Assembly (NCBI GenBank): GCA_012064385.1
Contig: QRDG01000532.1
Coordinates: 659,131-723,130, forward strand
Reading direction: 5' to 3'
DNA length: 64,000 nucleotides
Source of the DNA: Puccinellia tenuiflora
Taxonomy: Eukaryota; Streptophyta; Magnoliopsida; Poales; Poaceae
Numbering within the stretch: the stretch's first letter is position 1; each line of letters opens with the position of its first letter. Below are positions 21,420-33,147 of this stretch, in pieces. The translations under genes were made by a program, and so were the position numbers. Under the pieces are notes generated by a model. That model did no database searches. It was not told the origin of the DNA and saw only the letters and a program-made list of their open reading frames with translations.

Positions 21420-23705
21420 ATGAGCTCTGCCGCGGGGCACGCCGCCGTGGGCGCCGTCCTGATCATCCTCTGCTCACTTCTCGCCGCCGAGGCACGCGTT
21501 CACCCGAGCCATGGCGGTAGCCTCGCGACACGGCGGCGAGACATTGTTTCCGGGGACCTCGGTGCGTGCGCGCTGGCCGTGGAGCCTTTCGGCTACCCTT
21601 GCGAAGAGCACGAGGTTCTATCGGCCGCCTTGATCTCAGACTAAATCTGACATGATCGATCAATCAATCAGTTTAAGGGCATGCATGATCGATCGATTTT
21701 TTTTCATTGGGATCGATGTAGGTAATGACGGTGGACGGCTACATCCTGAGCTTGCAGAGGATCCCGAGGGGCCGGCGAGCCGGCGCCGGCGGCGCCGGCC
21801 TGGGGCAGCCGGTGCTTCTTCAGCATGGGGTTCTCGTGGTACGTACGTGTGCACGGTCGGTCGGGCATGGGGCCAAACATACATTTATGAACTACTGTAC
21901 TTTGTTGCTTCGCTTCGCACCGGCCTTATGATCGGTGCCGGTGCCGTCATGCGTGCCGGTGGATGCCGTCGTGTTCTCGCGCGGCACAAAATATATGATC
22001 GATGCCGTCATATGTTTGGGTGTGGCACAAAATATATCAAAGTAAAACAGAGTCGCACATTAATGTCCATTGATAAGGATGAGTAAAATAACTTATTAAC
22101 CGACTGATGTGGCGGCGTTGCAACGGATGCAGGACGGCATGACATGGCTGCTGAGCTCGCCGGAGGAGTCGCTGGCGTACATCCTCGCCGACCGCGGCTT
22201 CGACGTGTGGGTCGCCAACAACAGGGGCACCAGGTGGAGCAACCGCCACGTCTCCCTCGACCCCTCCTCCCAGGTACACAAAACATTTTGAGACCCCGAC
22301 CGACGACTAATTGTCTGAGATCGAGTTGAATTCTCTTCATTAAAGTTTCTCCACGCGTCGGCAGGAGTACTGGGACTGGTCGTGGGACGACCTGGTGGTC
22401 AACGACATGCCCAAGATGGTCGACTATGTCTGCAGCCACACTGGGCAGAAGCCGCACTTCGTCGGCCACTCCATGGTGAGCAAGCTTCAGAGTTCAGAGT
22501 GCAGGTTCAGTCCCCTTCCTCCATTACTACTAGCAGCAGTTTACTTACCATGGTCGGTCGACTCTGCTTCTGTCGTCATATGCAGGGGACGCTGGTGGCG
22601 CTGGCGGCCCTGTCGGAGGGGAGGCTGGTGGACAAGATGAAGTCGGCGGCGCTGCTCACCCCGGTCGCCTACCTCGCCCACATGACCACTCCCCTCGGCA
22701 TACTGCTTGCCAAAACATTTGTCGGAGAGGTACGTATCGTTGTAGCTGAAACCAGTGTGTGTGTGACTGGATCGAGTTCTTGTGCTGAACTTGTTATCAT
22801 CATTCATGGGTCGAATTCTTGTTCTGAATTTGTCCAACCAGGTCATCTCTGTTCTCGGTGTGGCCGAGTTCGATCCAGTAGCGTACGTCCTTCTCGGATA
22901 CCTTCACTTCAGAGGTTAGGTCTTCCCGGATTTGGAGCCGTCACTCGCTGACGCATTTTGTTGTTCTTCTTTGTTCACTGCAGGCCTGCAGTGACGGGCC
23001 TCATCAAGGACTTGTGCCGCCATCCTGGAACGAATTGCTATGACCTCCTCAGAGATTTCACAGGTAATCAATCTTTTTCTGCGTAATCAGTAATTAATCG
23101 CAAGTTTTTCTCACGTGCAACGAGGTGTTTCAGCTATATATGCTAATCTTCATCTATGTGTGTGTCTATGGTTGTATGTCAGGGAAGAATTACTGCCTGA
23201 ATAATTCGGCTGTCGACGTCTTCCTCGACTATGAGCCCCAGCCGACGTCCACCAAGACCATGGTCCATCTCGCTCAAAGTATGAAATCTTTTCCCAAATA
23301 CTAGTTACAGACCATGTCTTGCTCTGTATTTTACCGTGCAGTAACAACTCTTCCGTTTAATCCCATTTCAACTTAATTACAGCGTTCCGCGACGGCGTGC
23401 TGTCGAAGTACGACTACATGTGGCCGAACGTGAACATGGAGAAGTACGGCCAGCCCGACCCGCCGGAGTACAACATGTCCAACATCCCGGCCGGCTTCCC
23501 GCTCCTCCTCAGCTACGGCGGCCGGGACGAGCTGGCCGACCCCGCCGACGTCGGCCTCCTCATCGGCGACCTCATGGGCCACGACCGCGACAAGCTCACC
23601 GTGCAGTACCTGGAGCAGTTCGCGCACGCCGACTTCGTCATAGGCACCTGCGCCAAGGACTACGTCTACAACGGCGTCATCTCCTTCTTTAACCGCTTCA
23701 ACTAG
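21420..23705 (+). CDS. Acid (triacylglycerol) lipase, alpha/beta-hydrolase, secreted; nine exons
   Basis: Joining exons 21420-21614, 21722-21838, 22133-22273, 22365-22475, 22586-22729, 22842-22882, 22984-23063, 23183-23278 and 23383-23705 gives an unbroken frame of 415 residues; all introns are GT-AG. A hydrophobic N-terminus (AVGAVLIILCSLLAAEA) looks like a signal peptide. The N-terminal lipase block (CEEHEV then DGYILSLQRIPRG) and QHGVLV oxyanion region follow. The nucleophile motif GHSMG (Ser187) spans the exon 4/5 junction. GGRDELADP (Asp357) and FAHADFV (His390) complete the triad. This is the plant acid-lipase family (triacylglycerol lipase 1/2-like), related to animal gastric and lysosomal lipases, which hydrolyses acylglycerol or sterol esters, probably in the vacuole or apoplast. 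Length and residues are normal, so I expect a working enzyme. The exact substrate is unknown. Related 3'-flank sequence near position 600 hints at a second copy. Confidence 0.9.
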
Positions 23706-23859
23706 CAAGAAGCTAGTAGATCATCTCCAACAAACAAAGAAGACAGAGCATCTACCATAAAAACAGAACAGCGATAGGCGGTGCAAGATTATGGAGGTGG
23801 ACGTGGATTGTGAATATGTGATTAGTGTTAGGGCCTTAGAATTACATGAGAGGTGATTG

Positions 23860-24170
23860 CTGAAACAGCGGGCACTCAATAACTGTACTGCGATAACGTC
23901 TACAAGGAAAAATTCTACTACTAGTATTCATAGCATTTACTGTGTCTTTTTCACAGAATCATATTTTTGTGTTGGAGATTTGGAGTACGATACCACGAAA
24001 GTAGAGAAAATTGCATAAGGCCGCCACAACTGGAGATAGGGTTACGAAAGACCACCATGATGCGTTTTTTTCTCAAAAAACTATCACTATTTCATAACAA
24101 ATATGTTTTTGAAACAGTGGACACTCAAATAATTGTACTTTCATAACGTCTACAGAAAGGAAATTCTACT
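23860..24170. repeat. Two diverged copies of a downstream repeat, 3' of the lipase gene
   Basis: 23867-23930 and 24108-24170 share GAAACAGYGGRCACTCAA followed by ATAACGTCTACA and an AAATTCTACT end. Together with 600-800 there are three copies. The LINE at 24171 has inserted at the end of the second one. Confidence 0.5.
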
Positions 24171-27100
24171 TTTTTAGAAATGGGGCTCTCCCGGCCTCTT
24201 CATCAAAATTATGCACACGGCCTTTATTGCAAAAGTATGAGTATCAAGTAGCGAGTTTTAAGACCGATTACAAATCAAGGATCACATAGGGTGGCTACAA
24301 GAATCAGCCACCTAAATAAAACCAACATAATTGCAGCTATCCTAACCATCACATAAGCGATTAGAAAGCCGCCAGCCACCCTGGTTGAAGATAACCCGAG
24401 CGACCGCCATCAACCGAGCACATCCGGAATCCAAATGACCCCGTTGTTCCTCCGATGATAGGAAGGACCATAGATGGATCCAGTAAGTAGCCATGTGAAT
24501 CACCTGCAAAAAAGGGGCACCTCTCAAATTGTTAAAAACAATATCATTTCGACATTTCCATATAGCCCAAAGGAAAGTACATATGCCTATCCTAATGCAA
24601 CTCTTAGACACCTTATCAAGTCCATTCAACCATGTAACAAACAAATTAGTTGTGCTAGTCGGAGGAGTTAGGTCAAAGGTGAAGTGTAATAATCTCCATA
24701 CACTCTTTGCAAATGAACAGGCACAGAACAAATGCTCAACCGATTCTTGAAGGCCACAGAAAACACATTTTGTGCAGCCATTCCAATGCCTTTTCGCCAA
24801 ATTATCTTTAGTTAACATCACCTTCCTATATAGAAACCACATAAAGATTCTAATCTTAAGAGGTACTTTCAATTCCCAAATATATTTTTGTAGAAAAGGA
24901 GTGTGGCCATTCATATAATCCTCATAAAGAGATTTAACAGTGAAGACACCTGACGAGGTAAGATTCCAACTGAACCTATCCTCATCATCCACAAGAGAGA
25001 CATGCATGAGCCTCTCAACAAGATGCAGCCAAGCATCCCATTTGTCTCCCACCAAATTGCGGCGAAACTCAATATTTAAAGGGTAATGAGAGAGCACATA
25101 AAAAACAGTCACATTTTTTCTGTCTAACAATAGTATACAAAGTAGGATATTGGCTAGAAAGAGCGACTCCATTAAGCCAAGGATCTTCCCAAAAACGAAT
25201 ATTCATGCCATTGCCAAGAATAAAAGAACCACGTTTAAAAAAATCATCTTTAACCTTCATCAGCCCTTTCCAAAAGTGAGAGTCTATTGGTTTTGCCTCT
25301 ACTTGAGATAGAGTTTTGTCTTTTAAATATTTATTAGACAGAAGTTCATGCCACACCCCTTCTTCATGTAGATTTTGAATAGCCATTTACTAAGCAAACT
25401 CCTATTCTTTAAGTCTAAAACCTCAATCCCCAAACCTCCTTGATCTTTGGGTCTACACATTATATTCCATCTAGATAACCGATACTTCTTTTTCCCCGTT
25501 GAACTTTGCCAAAAGAAACGAGAACGGAACACATCCAATCTTTTCCGCACCCCTTTGGGTATTTGAAAGAAAGACAAAAGAAACATCGGTAGACTAGAAA
25601 GCACTGTATTTATTAGGACAAGTCGGTCCCCATATGAGAGCAACTTACCCATCCAACAACTCAATTTTTTCTCGAACCGATCTTCCAAAACTTTCCACTC
25701 CTTTTTAACAGTGTCCGATAATGAATGGGGATACCAAGATATTTAAAAGGCAGCGAGCCAACCTCGCATCCAAAAATGTGACGATACTCATCTTGATGCT
25801 TTGCAGCCTCCCCAAAACAATAGATCTCACTTTTATGAAAATTAATCTTAAGACCAAACAGATGCTCAAACAAACTTAGAATGAGTTTCATATTGGTTGC
25901 CTTTTCAAAATCATGTTCGAGGAAGATAATTGTATCATCATCATACTGAAGAATAGAAATTCCTCCCTCAACAAGGTGTGGCACAAGACTCCCTATCTGG
26001 CCATCATTTTTGGCTCTCTCAATGATGATGGCTAACATATCAGCCACAATGTTGAAGAGAATAGGAGAAAGAGGGTCCCCTTGACGAAGCCCTTTTAAAG
26101 TTTGAAAATAATGACCAATATCATCATTTACTTTAATACCCACACTACCACCTTGAATAAATCTCGTAACCCATTCACACCATTTCGTAGAGAAACCTTT
26201 CATGCGAAGCGCTTGTTGAAGAAAGGTCCATTTGACCTTATCATGCGCTTTCTCGAAGTTAATTTTAAAGAGGACTCCATTTAATTTTTTCCTATGGATT
26301 TCATGCAGCACAACTACTCCTTCTAAGATGTTTCTCCCTGACATAAAGTCAGATTGGGTCGGTTTTATTACTCTGTGGGCAATGGACGTCACTCTATTTG
26401 TTCCCACCTTCGTAAAAAATTTGAAACTCACATTCAAAAGACAAATAGGTCTATATTGCTCAATCATTGATGCATCCTCTTTTTTAGGAAGCAGGGTAAT
26501 GACTCCAAAATTCAATTTGAATAAAGGAAGTTCCCCTGTTTCTAACTGCCGAAACATTGCCATCAAGTCAAATTTTATTATCTCCCAAAAGTTTGATAAA
26601 ATTCAGCCGGGAACCCATCCGGTCCCGGCACTTTATTTAATTCCATAGAGGATATAGCCACAAACACCTCCTTTTCTGAAAAATTAGAAGTTAAAATTTC
26701 GTTCTCTTCCGCTGAAATTTTTGTCATATCATTGGTAAAGTCCTCATCCATCAAAAAGGATCTTTGCGGCGGGGCACCAAACAGTTTTTTTGTAGTATTA
26801 TGTGATAAAAATTCTTAGATTAGCATCCCCAACAATTGTACCCTCATCTTGCTCTAGTTGAAAAAATTTCTTCTTCCTATGTTTTCCATTTGCAATCAAA
26901 TGAAAATACTTTGTATTATTGCCACACTGTTGCACGTGTTTTACTTTAGCTCTTTGCGCCCATTTGGCCTCCTCAGTCCGCTTTAAGGATGAAAGAGCCT
27001 CATCAGCTCCTTTTTTGGATAATATGTCCGCTTCAGACAGCGGTCCAAACTCAGCTTTTAGCTCTAATTCATCAATTATGCTAGTTAACCAATCCCGCAT

Positions 27101-28180
27101 TTTATTATACTCTCCACTTAGATTTTTTGCCCAGCCCCTTAGGTACTGTCTAACATGTCTTATCTTATTTTGCCACCTCTCAACACGGGTGTCGCCAATG
27201 TTTACAGCCATCCATTCAGCTTTTAGCATTTCGAAAAAATCCTTATGTTTAAGCCAAGACAATTCAAATGAAAAATGATGAGAATTCCCTTTGTGAGCGG
27301 CCTCCCCCGAATCCAACAAAAGAGGGGAATGATCTGACCCCATTCGGGTTAGAGAATGAACCGTTACAAGGGGGAATTTTTGTTCCCACTCCATGGTCAT
27401 AAGAATTCTATCTAACTTTTCCAAAGTTGGGATCTCACGCCTACTACTCTAAGTAAATTGTCTCCCTGAGAGAGCAATCTCCCTCAAATTAAGACTCTCT
27501 ATGATAGCGTTAAACACAAAAGGCCATCTTGCATTAAAATTATCATTGTTCTTCTCCTCACTTGGTCAGATGATGTTAAAGTCACCGCCAACAATCAGCG
27601 GTAACGTTTCAGAGTCACATATCTGAACTAATTCAGATAAAAACTCAGCTTTAGTTGATCTTGAGCAGCACCATAGACTGCCACTAGAGCCCAAAGAAAA
27701 CCATCATTTTTAGTCTTGACATGAAACTTTACACAAAAATCTCCCGTCCACACATTTTGCATTTTAATAGTGTCTCTATTAAGACCAACTAAAATACCAC
27801 CCGAACAACCCCGAGGAGGTAAAATAAACCAATTAAAATCAAGATTTCCGGCTAACCGACGTAAAAAGGGGGTAGCAAAGTTTGATCTCCTCGTTTCCAA
27901 TAAAATGATAAAATCTAACTTATTATCCCTAATTAATTCTTGTACTGAAAGATGTTTAGCAGTATCCCCAAAACCATCACAATTCCAATAAAAGTCCCTT
28001 TCATTTTTAATTTTTAGCTAGACCTTTTATACGAGCACTCCTTCTCACACTTAGACGTTCAACAGATATTTTCTTGCGGGTCCTAGCAGCCTTTTTACCA
28101 TTGTTCAATTTATTCGTAAGATCATTTAAACCTTCTTCAAAATCATCTACTAAATCTTCACTCAAGTTAGTGGCTACTAC
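24171..28180 (-). mobile_element. L1-type LINE, nearly full ORF2, degenerate
   Basis: Minus strand, with the tail as a short T-run at 24171. In reading order: the end of a first ORF (SVRRSARIKG near 28030), an AP-endonuclease start (WNCDGFGD then FIILLETRR), and a linker at 27424-26798. The reverse transcriptase follows at 26566-25323 (FKINFEKAHDKVKW, GLRQGDPLSP, LQYDDDTIIF), then the zinc-finger region at 25172-24342 (CVFCGLQESVEHLFCACSF). Several frameshifts and stops separate the parts. The catalytic motif is YDDD where plant LINEs normally have YADD or FADD, a further sign of decay. The left end sits in the lipase downstream repeat. The right end is near the Stowaway element at 28183, and no TSD was found. 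Confidence 0.8.
25323..26566 (-). pseudogene. LINE reverse transcriptase domain
   Basis: Two overlapping frames (26566-25661 and 25688-25323) carry the reverse-transcriptase fingers and palm (LLNVSFKFFTKVGTNRV, DFMSGRNILEGVV, GLRQGDPLSPILFNIVADML) and the thumb (KYLGIPIHY, SCWMGKLLSYGDRLVLINTV). The enzyme would copy LINE RNA at a nicked target. The central motif reads QYDDDT instead of QYADDT, and the frame is broken, so it is inactive. Confidence 0.8.
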
Positions 28181-28182
28181 TA

Positions 28183-28275
28183 CTACCTCCGATCCTGTAA
28201 AAGTATCGTAGGAAAAGTGCTAAGCTAGGACAATTTTCTACACAGCTCCCGACAGTATTTCCGGATCGGAGGGAG
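28183..28275. mobile_element. Stowaway MITE, 93 bp
   Basis: Ends CTACCTCCGATCC and (minus strand) CTCCCTCCGATCC, each beside a TA (28181-28182 and 28276-28277). It lies at the right edge of the LINE. Confidence 0.75.
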
Positions 28276-28277
28276 TA

Positions 28278-29540
28278 GTATTTATCATATTTACAAGAGC
28301 ACAACCATTAACTTGGCGGTGCTAGAAAGATCTAGGAAAAAACAGCGCCGCCAAATCTCAAACGTCAAAGGAGACGTGAACACAAAATATGTCTATATTC
28401 ATGTCAATTGTGGGTGAGTCATGAAGCCTGATGAAAAGCTCTCGCTCCTAGATTTGACAAGGTATATCATGAGCCAAAAAGAATGAGACATATGAAACAT
28501 TGTATATGGTCTTCGTTATGATTTTACGTCACTTGGGAGTCGAGACGTTTTGCTAGAAGCTATTACCGACTAACGACTTGAGGCTGGCTGATCATGGGTG
28601 GGAGTTGGACTTGGCACTATGATCCTACGAGGTCGCATATTTAAGATAAAATAGTCAGCCGAATGTGATCCGACTGAAATTGAATAACTTGGGTCAGAGT
28701 CGAGTCGGACCGTGGAGCTGGCGTGGTCCACACTGACGCCTATATAAGGTGATGGCGTGGGTGACCAAAGGATACATATAATCGCACACTTCCATGTGTT
28801 GAAGACGTTATCCACCGCCACAGTCCCAGTTCATGCTAACCTCCTCCTCGTACGTCTGGACAACGACATAGATGTTGTACGTTCAACACTGACGGATGAT
28901 TTCTTCGATCCACAAATGTTCTAGGAATTGGGCTGCACTGCCCTGACGGACATCATCAACTTCCACACATGTGTGTCTAGTGGTAACGCACGTGGACTAT
29001 AACCTAAGCATAGATCCTGGTGTTGCACGGTAGCAAAAATTATGTTGTGAATAGTTGCACCAACGCGACCCAACAAGTACCACTTTGAAGACTTCATAAA
29101 TTGCATATGTTTCCGTGGCATCGTCTACTTCGACCACAGACTCATACCTGTTTGTCAAACATCTTTTTCTTAAAGTTTTCTTTTCCTAAGAAAGTATGGC
29201 TACCGAAAGCTCTGGGGAGGCTCGCTCCTCCTATATATAGAACTCTTCTTTTTTTTTTTAAACAAATGCAAGTTCGTCTTACACTTTGCGACCCACATCT
29301 TCCAAAAAAATATAGTTCGCGTAGCACAGGCGGTCCCCTTTACATAGGGGTTTCCATTGTGACCTTAGTATTTCTCTCGATAAACAAACCCGCGTACTCC
29401 ATGTGAGCCTATTATGTACCAATTGTAAAAAACTGAACTTCGCCAAGGCCAGTTGGCGCTTGCAGCTAGTTTCAATTCTTCTATTTTCTTTCTCGGATTG
29501 ATTTTTGTTGTCTTACTTTTCTTTAAAAAAATCGAAATAT
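28278..29540. other. No recognised feature
   Basis: There is no long frame with protein character and no recognisable transposon ends. The sequence is mixed composition, grading into AT-rich DNA. Confidence 0.3.
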
Positions 29541-29559
29541 GCATGTATTAGCAACAAAT

Positions 29560-29950
29560 TACAAAATAATAATATGTAAAAATACATATATTTGGAATTG
29601 TGGCACTTGTACTTCCATGTAGAGGCATACTAGTGTTAAAAGTATAAAATACATGTATTTGGAAGTGTGGCACATGTACTTTCAAGTACATTCATACTAG
29701 TTTTCAAAGTACATTGTATTTGAAATCATGGTGGATATGTAATTCCAAATACAAGCGTACTAGTTCTGGAAGGAATGGTGACGTTTGTACTTCTAAGAAT
29801 AAACATACTAATTTTGAAATTACATTATGCATGTATTTGGAAGTGTGGTGTATGTAATTTCAAATACAAGCATGCTAGTTTCAAAAGTAGAATGCATATG
29901 TATTTGGAAGTGTGATGCATACGTACACCTAAGTATTAGTAGTTTTTAAA
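29560..29950. repeat. Degenerate tandem repeat, unit about 60-70 bp
   Basis: About five to six diverged copies of a unit containing TGTATTTGGAAGTGTGG, then TGTAMTTTCAAGTACA-like sequence, then CATACTAGTTTT. Units differ by substitutions and small gaps. No reading frame persists. It is probably an old minisatellite or the internal array of an unrecognised element. Confidence 0.6.
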
Positions 29951-30115
29951 TTAAGAAAAAATTCATCAAAATTATCAATAGTTTTAAATCTCAATGCGAG
30001 GAACATGACGATGAAAATCGTTTGTAATTCAAATGACAATTCAACAGATATGTCAGCTGAAATTTATGTTTCTCTAAGAAAAAGTTGTAAAAAATTAAAT
30101 CATTTCACTCTCTCA

Positions 30116-30551
30116 GGACATGTACAATGGTTGAGAAGACGGTCTTATCTTAGATCCGCCACGTAATCTAGATATGTCAATAACATGATGTACAATGGTT
30201 ATTTTTGTCTTATCTCTAATAACCATATATCCCTGTGATGAGACAAACTATGTTAAGAAATTATCTCTTAGCTAAGAGAAGATGGAGATAAGACTCTTTT
30301 TTTCATTTCTCTCTCCTTCACCTCAGCTATTATCCTATGTGGCAAAGCTATAATCAGGGATGGAGGCAGGGGTGCAAGCCGGGGCCATGGCCCCTCTTAA
30401 AATCCCCCCCCCCCCCCTATATAATATGTGTATTGACCCCTAAATTTCTTAGAAATTGACATGGCCCCCTCCAAATAATTTAGTGTTCATTTGGCCCTCT
30501 TTTTACCATTCCTGACTGTTCCTGACTATAATATAACCATTGTACATGCCC
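30116..30551. mobile_element. Tourist-type MITE with a nested hAT MITE
   Basis: Ends GGACATGTACAATGGTT and (minus strand) GGGCATGTACAATGGTT, flanked by TCA on both sides (30113-30115 and 30552-30554). Without the 170-bp insert and one of its 8-bp duplications it is about 260 bp. Confidence 0.75.
30355..30524. mobile_element. hAT-like MITE, 170 bp, nested in the Tourist element
   Basis: Flanked by GCTATAAT (30347-30354) and ACTATAAT (30525-30532), an 8-bp duplication with one mismatch. Ends begin CAGGGATGGA and (minus strand) CAGGAACAGT. It includes a C-run near 30404. Confidence 0.6.
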
Positions 30552-30700
30552 TCACACATTTTCACCCCACTTACCTTCTCATTATGACAAGTTGTGAGCA
30601 TAGAGAATTAGAGATGCTTCACTTCTTGTGGGAGCAGGCAGACACCACACTAGCCACACACGTGGCGGAAGGAGAATTTTTTGTTGATGCACCTTAGGTC

Positions 30701-31559
30701 TAGGGATGTAAATGGTACGGATAATTTCCGCACTGAATCCGCATCCGCATCCGTTTTTAAGGATGTGGTATGCAATTATAGAAATCCGCCAGATATGGGA
30801 GAGGATATGGATATTGGTCACGCAGATATCCGGTGGATATGGTGGCGGATATGGTATTGTTATTATCTGGCAGGTGCGGATTATCTGACATTTTTAGCGA
30901 ATTATCCGACCTTCCAAAATAAGATTACCCAATTAAATTGTCTCTTTTGGAATTTTTGTCTTTCAGCTCTCTTAAATAGTCTTAGTCGACGGCCCCAATT
31001 TGTCGAGTAAAACCGAAGATTATGCGAATTAAGCTTGCCAAGTTCACCTAGTTGATTCACTGTCGCACGATCAATAGCTAGCTGATCGCTTCTACCTTGG
31101 CATAGTTGGAAGCTAGCTTCAGTTCTTGATTGATCTACTACAAACGCACGTAGAACCCAACACACTTGTTGATGGCCTTAGTCATGTAACGTGTTTGTTT
31201 TTTCTTCAAAAGTGTCGTATTTTCAGTATTTGTATATGACAATGGCAAGACGCAATACACAACCATAGGGGTAATGGGAAGAATAATTTTTGAATGATTG
31301 GTAACTCTAATATGATTCGTTTTGATAAACTTTTTGTTCGTATTATTTGCCAAATTGAAATTATGTATTTTGCGTGTTTCTATCCACTAATCTTTGTCCG
31401 TTTTCGATCCACATCCGTCCCGTTTCCGATCCGAATCCGCAGCCCGATGTAATCCGCATCCGATCATTATCCGCTCCGCTCCAAATCAGATTAAAAAAAA
31501 TATGATAAAAGATATAAAGAGAGCATTATCCGATTCGATCCGATCCGTTTACATCCCTA
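30701..31559. mobile_element. Non-autonomous hAT element, 859 bp
   Basis: A perfect 8-bp duplication CTTAGGTC (30693-30700 and 31560-31567) encloses ends TAGGGATGTAAATGG and (minus strand) TAGGGATGTAAACGG. Both subterminal regions carry many GGATCGGAT/ATCCGCATCC motifs, likely transposase-binding repeats. No transposase gene is present. Confidence 0.8.
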
Positions 31560-31567
31560 CTTAGGTC

Positions 31568-31924
31568 GGCTTTTTTCTTGAGTTTTCGGAGGCTACAGGT
31601 TCAATTGCCTAAAGTGGCCCGGCCCAGGTATTCACAGCGGAATGTATCTTATAGTCACTGTCCCAGTTGGGCTAGTGGGCTGAGACGAGGATGGGGAATA
31701 GAAAGATTAGCAGTGGGGAGGACTACAGTCTACAAGTAATCAAATGTTGCATTTTTTTTCCTCTGTTGCACATGCCCAAATTCCCTACAGCACAAGCAGA
31801 GAAACCAAACCTGCATTCCTCTCTTTTGTTTCTTCCCCTTTTGACGGCGATTCCATCCGTCATTCAGCTCCACGGGCCCAATCGATGTAGGTGCCGGTAC
31901 TTGACTGCTTGAATCGAATGAGAC
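31568..31924. other. No recognised feature
   Basis: Spacer between two transposons. No gene or repeat can be supported. Confidence 0.3.
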
Positions 31925-31927
31925 TAC

Positions 31928-32149
31928 GGGTGTGTTTGTTTGGACTTATTTTGGCTTTTGACTTTGGCTTATAAGCCAAAAAATCACCTAAATAGGTGTT
32001 TTTTTGGCTTTTGGATTTCGGAAGCCAAAAACAAAGATCTAAATTTTTTGGCTTACAAAATCCAAAAGCCAAAAAAAACACCTATTTAGGTGCTTTTTTG
32101 GCTTATAAGCCAAAGCCAAAAATCAAAATAAGCCCAAACAAACACACCC
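31928..32149. mobile_element. Palindromic Tourist-like MITE, 222 bp
   Basis: The ends GGGTGTGTTTGTTTGG are mirrored exactly, and the two halves are almost fully complementary (GGCTTATAAGCCAAA and CACCTAAATAGGTG blocks). TAC flanks both sides (31925-31927 and 32150-32152). Confidence 0.8.
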
Positions 32150-32537
32150 TACGAGACACTGTGATCGTGACGTGAGTATGGTGCACGCCGGCGTGAGCAA
32201 GTTGTACATTTCGTTGTTTTCCTAGGGAAAGAAAAGAGCAACATGTTCAGATAAAGCAACGAGAAAGCAACCATTTGTCAGCAACAAAAAAAGGTATAGA
32301 GTGGCCAAGAAATTGACAGTGACTTGATCAGTGAATTGAGCAAGTTCACGACTTTGTGTCAATGAGTGAGTGCGTGTGTACGCGGCAGATTGTGCTTTGT
32401 CTCCCTAAAAAGAACAAATCACAAGCACGGAGTGACGAAACACACTTTCTTCTTGGTACCTCCAAAAGTATTTTGGTACTTATTTCAGACTACCAAAACG
32501 TATTGTATTTCTTGGACAGAGGAAGTAATTATGTATA

Positions 32538-33009
32538 CTCCCCCGTTCCATATTATAGCTTGGACAAATGGAGTCTGAGCTCTAGGGATCTCGTTTTATT
32601 GAAAATTTTGAAATTTGTAGCTATGTGCTACAAAAAAATATGTAAAAAAATTTAGAAATAGATAATGTTGAGATCTACCATCGTATAAAATTTCAGTTTA
32701 AAATTCGTTGTATTATGTATTAATTATGGACTGAGCAAAAATGACAAATTGGTGGATCTGGGTGTAATGAACAGTGCACATTTCAAAACGTGAAAATTTG
32801 TCCTTTTTTTGTGTAGACCACAATATAACGAATGTTGGATTCAAAATTTGCATGATGGTAGATCTCAACATTATCTATATACAAGCTTTTTCCGAATTTT
32901 TTAAAACACACAAATGCCGATTTTTCGAATTTTTCAAAAATAAGATCCATTGAGCTTGGACTTCATTTGGGGTTCCTTTGGTAAAACATCTTATATTATG
33001 GTACATAGG
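32538..33009. repeat. Mariner/Stowaway-like inverted-repeat element
   Basis: The left end CTCCCCCGTTCCATATTATAG follows TA. The right end reads on the minus strand CTATGTACCATAATATAAG. Inside, ATGTTGAGATCTACCATC is mirrored by GATGGTAGATCTCAACAT. The right terminus is degenerate, so its limit is approximate. Confidence 0.5.
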
Positions 33010-33147
33010 TTATAACTATGTATACACGTAAAAAATATATAAGCATGGATGAAGTTAAATAATCTCTCTACATACACGTCGCAAGTTACAGCAATTTACA
33101 GGTAAAAGAAACGAATTGAACAAATCAATCAGGGCGCTACTGGCCCA

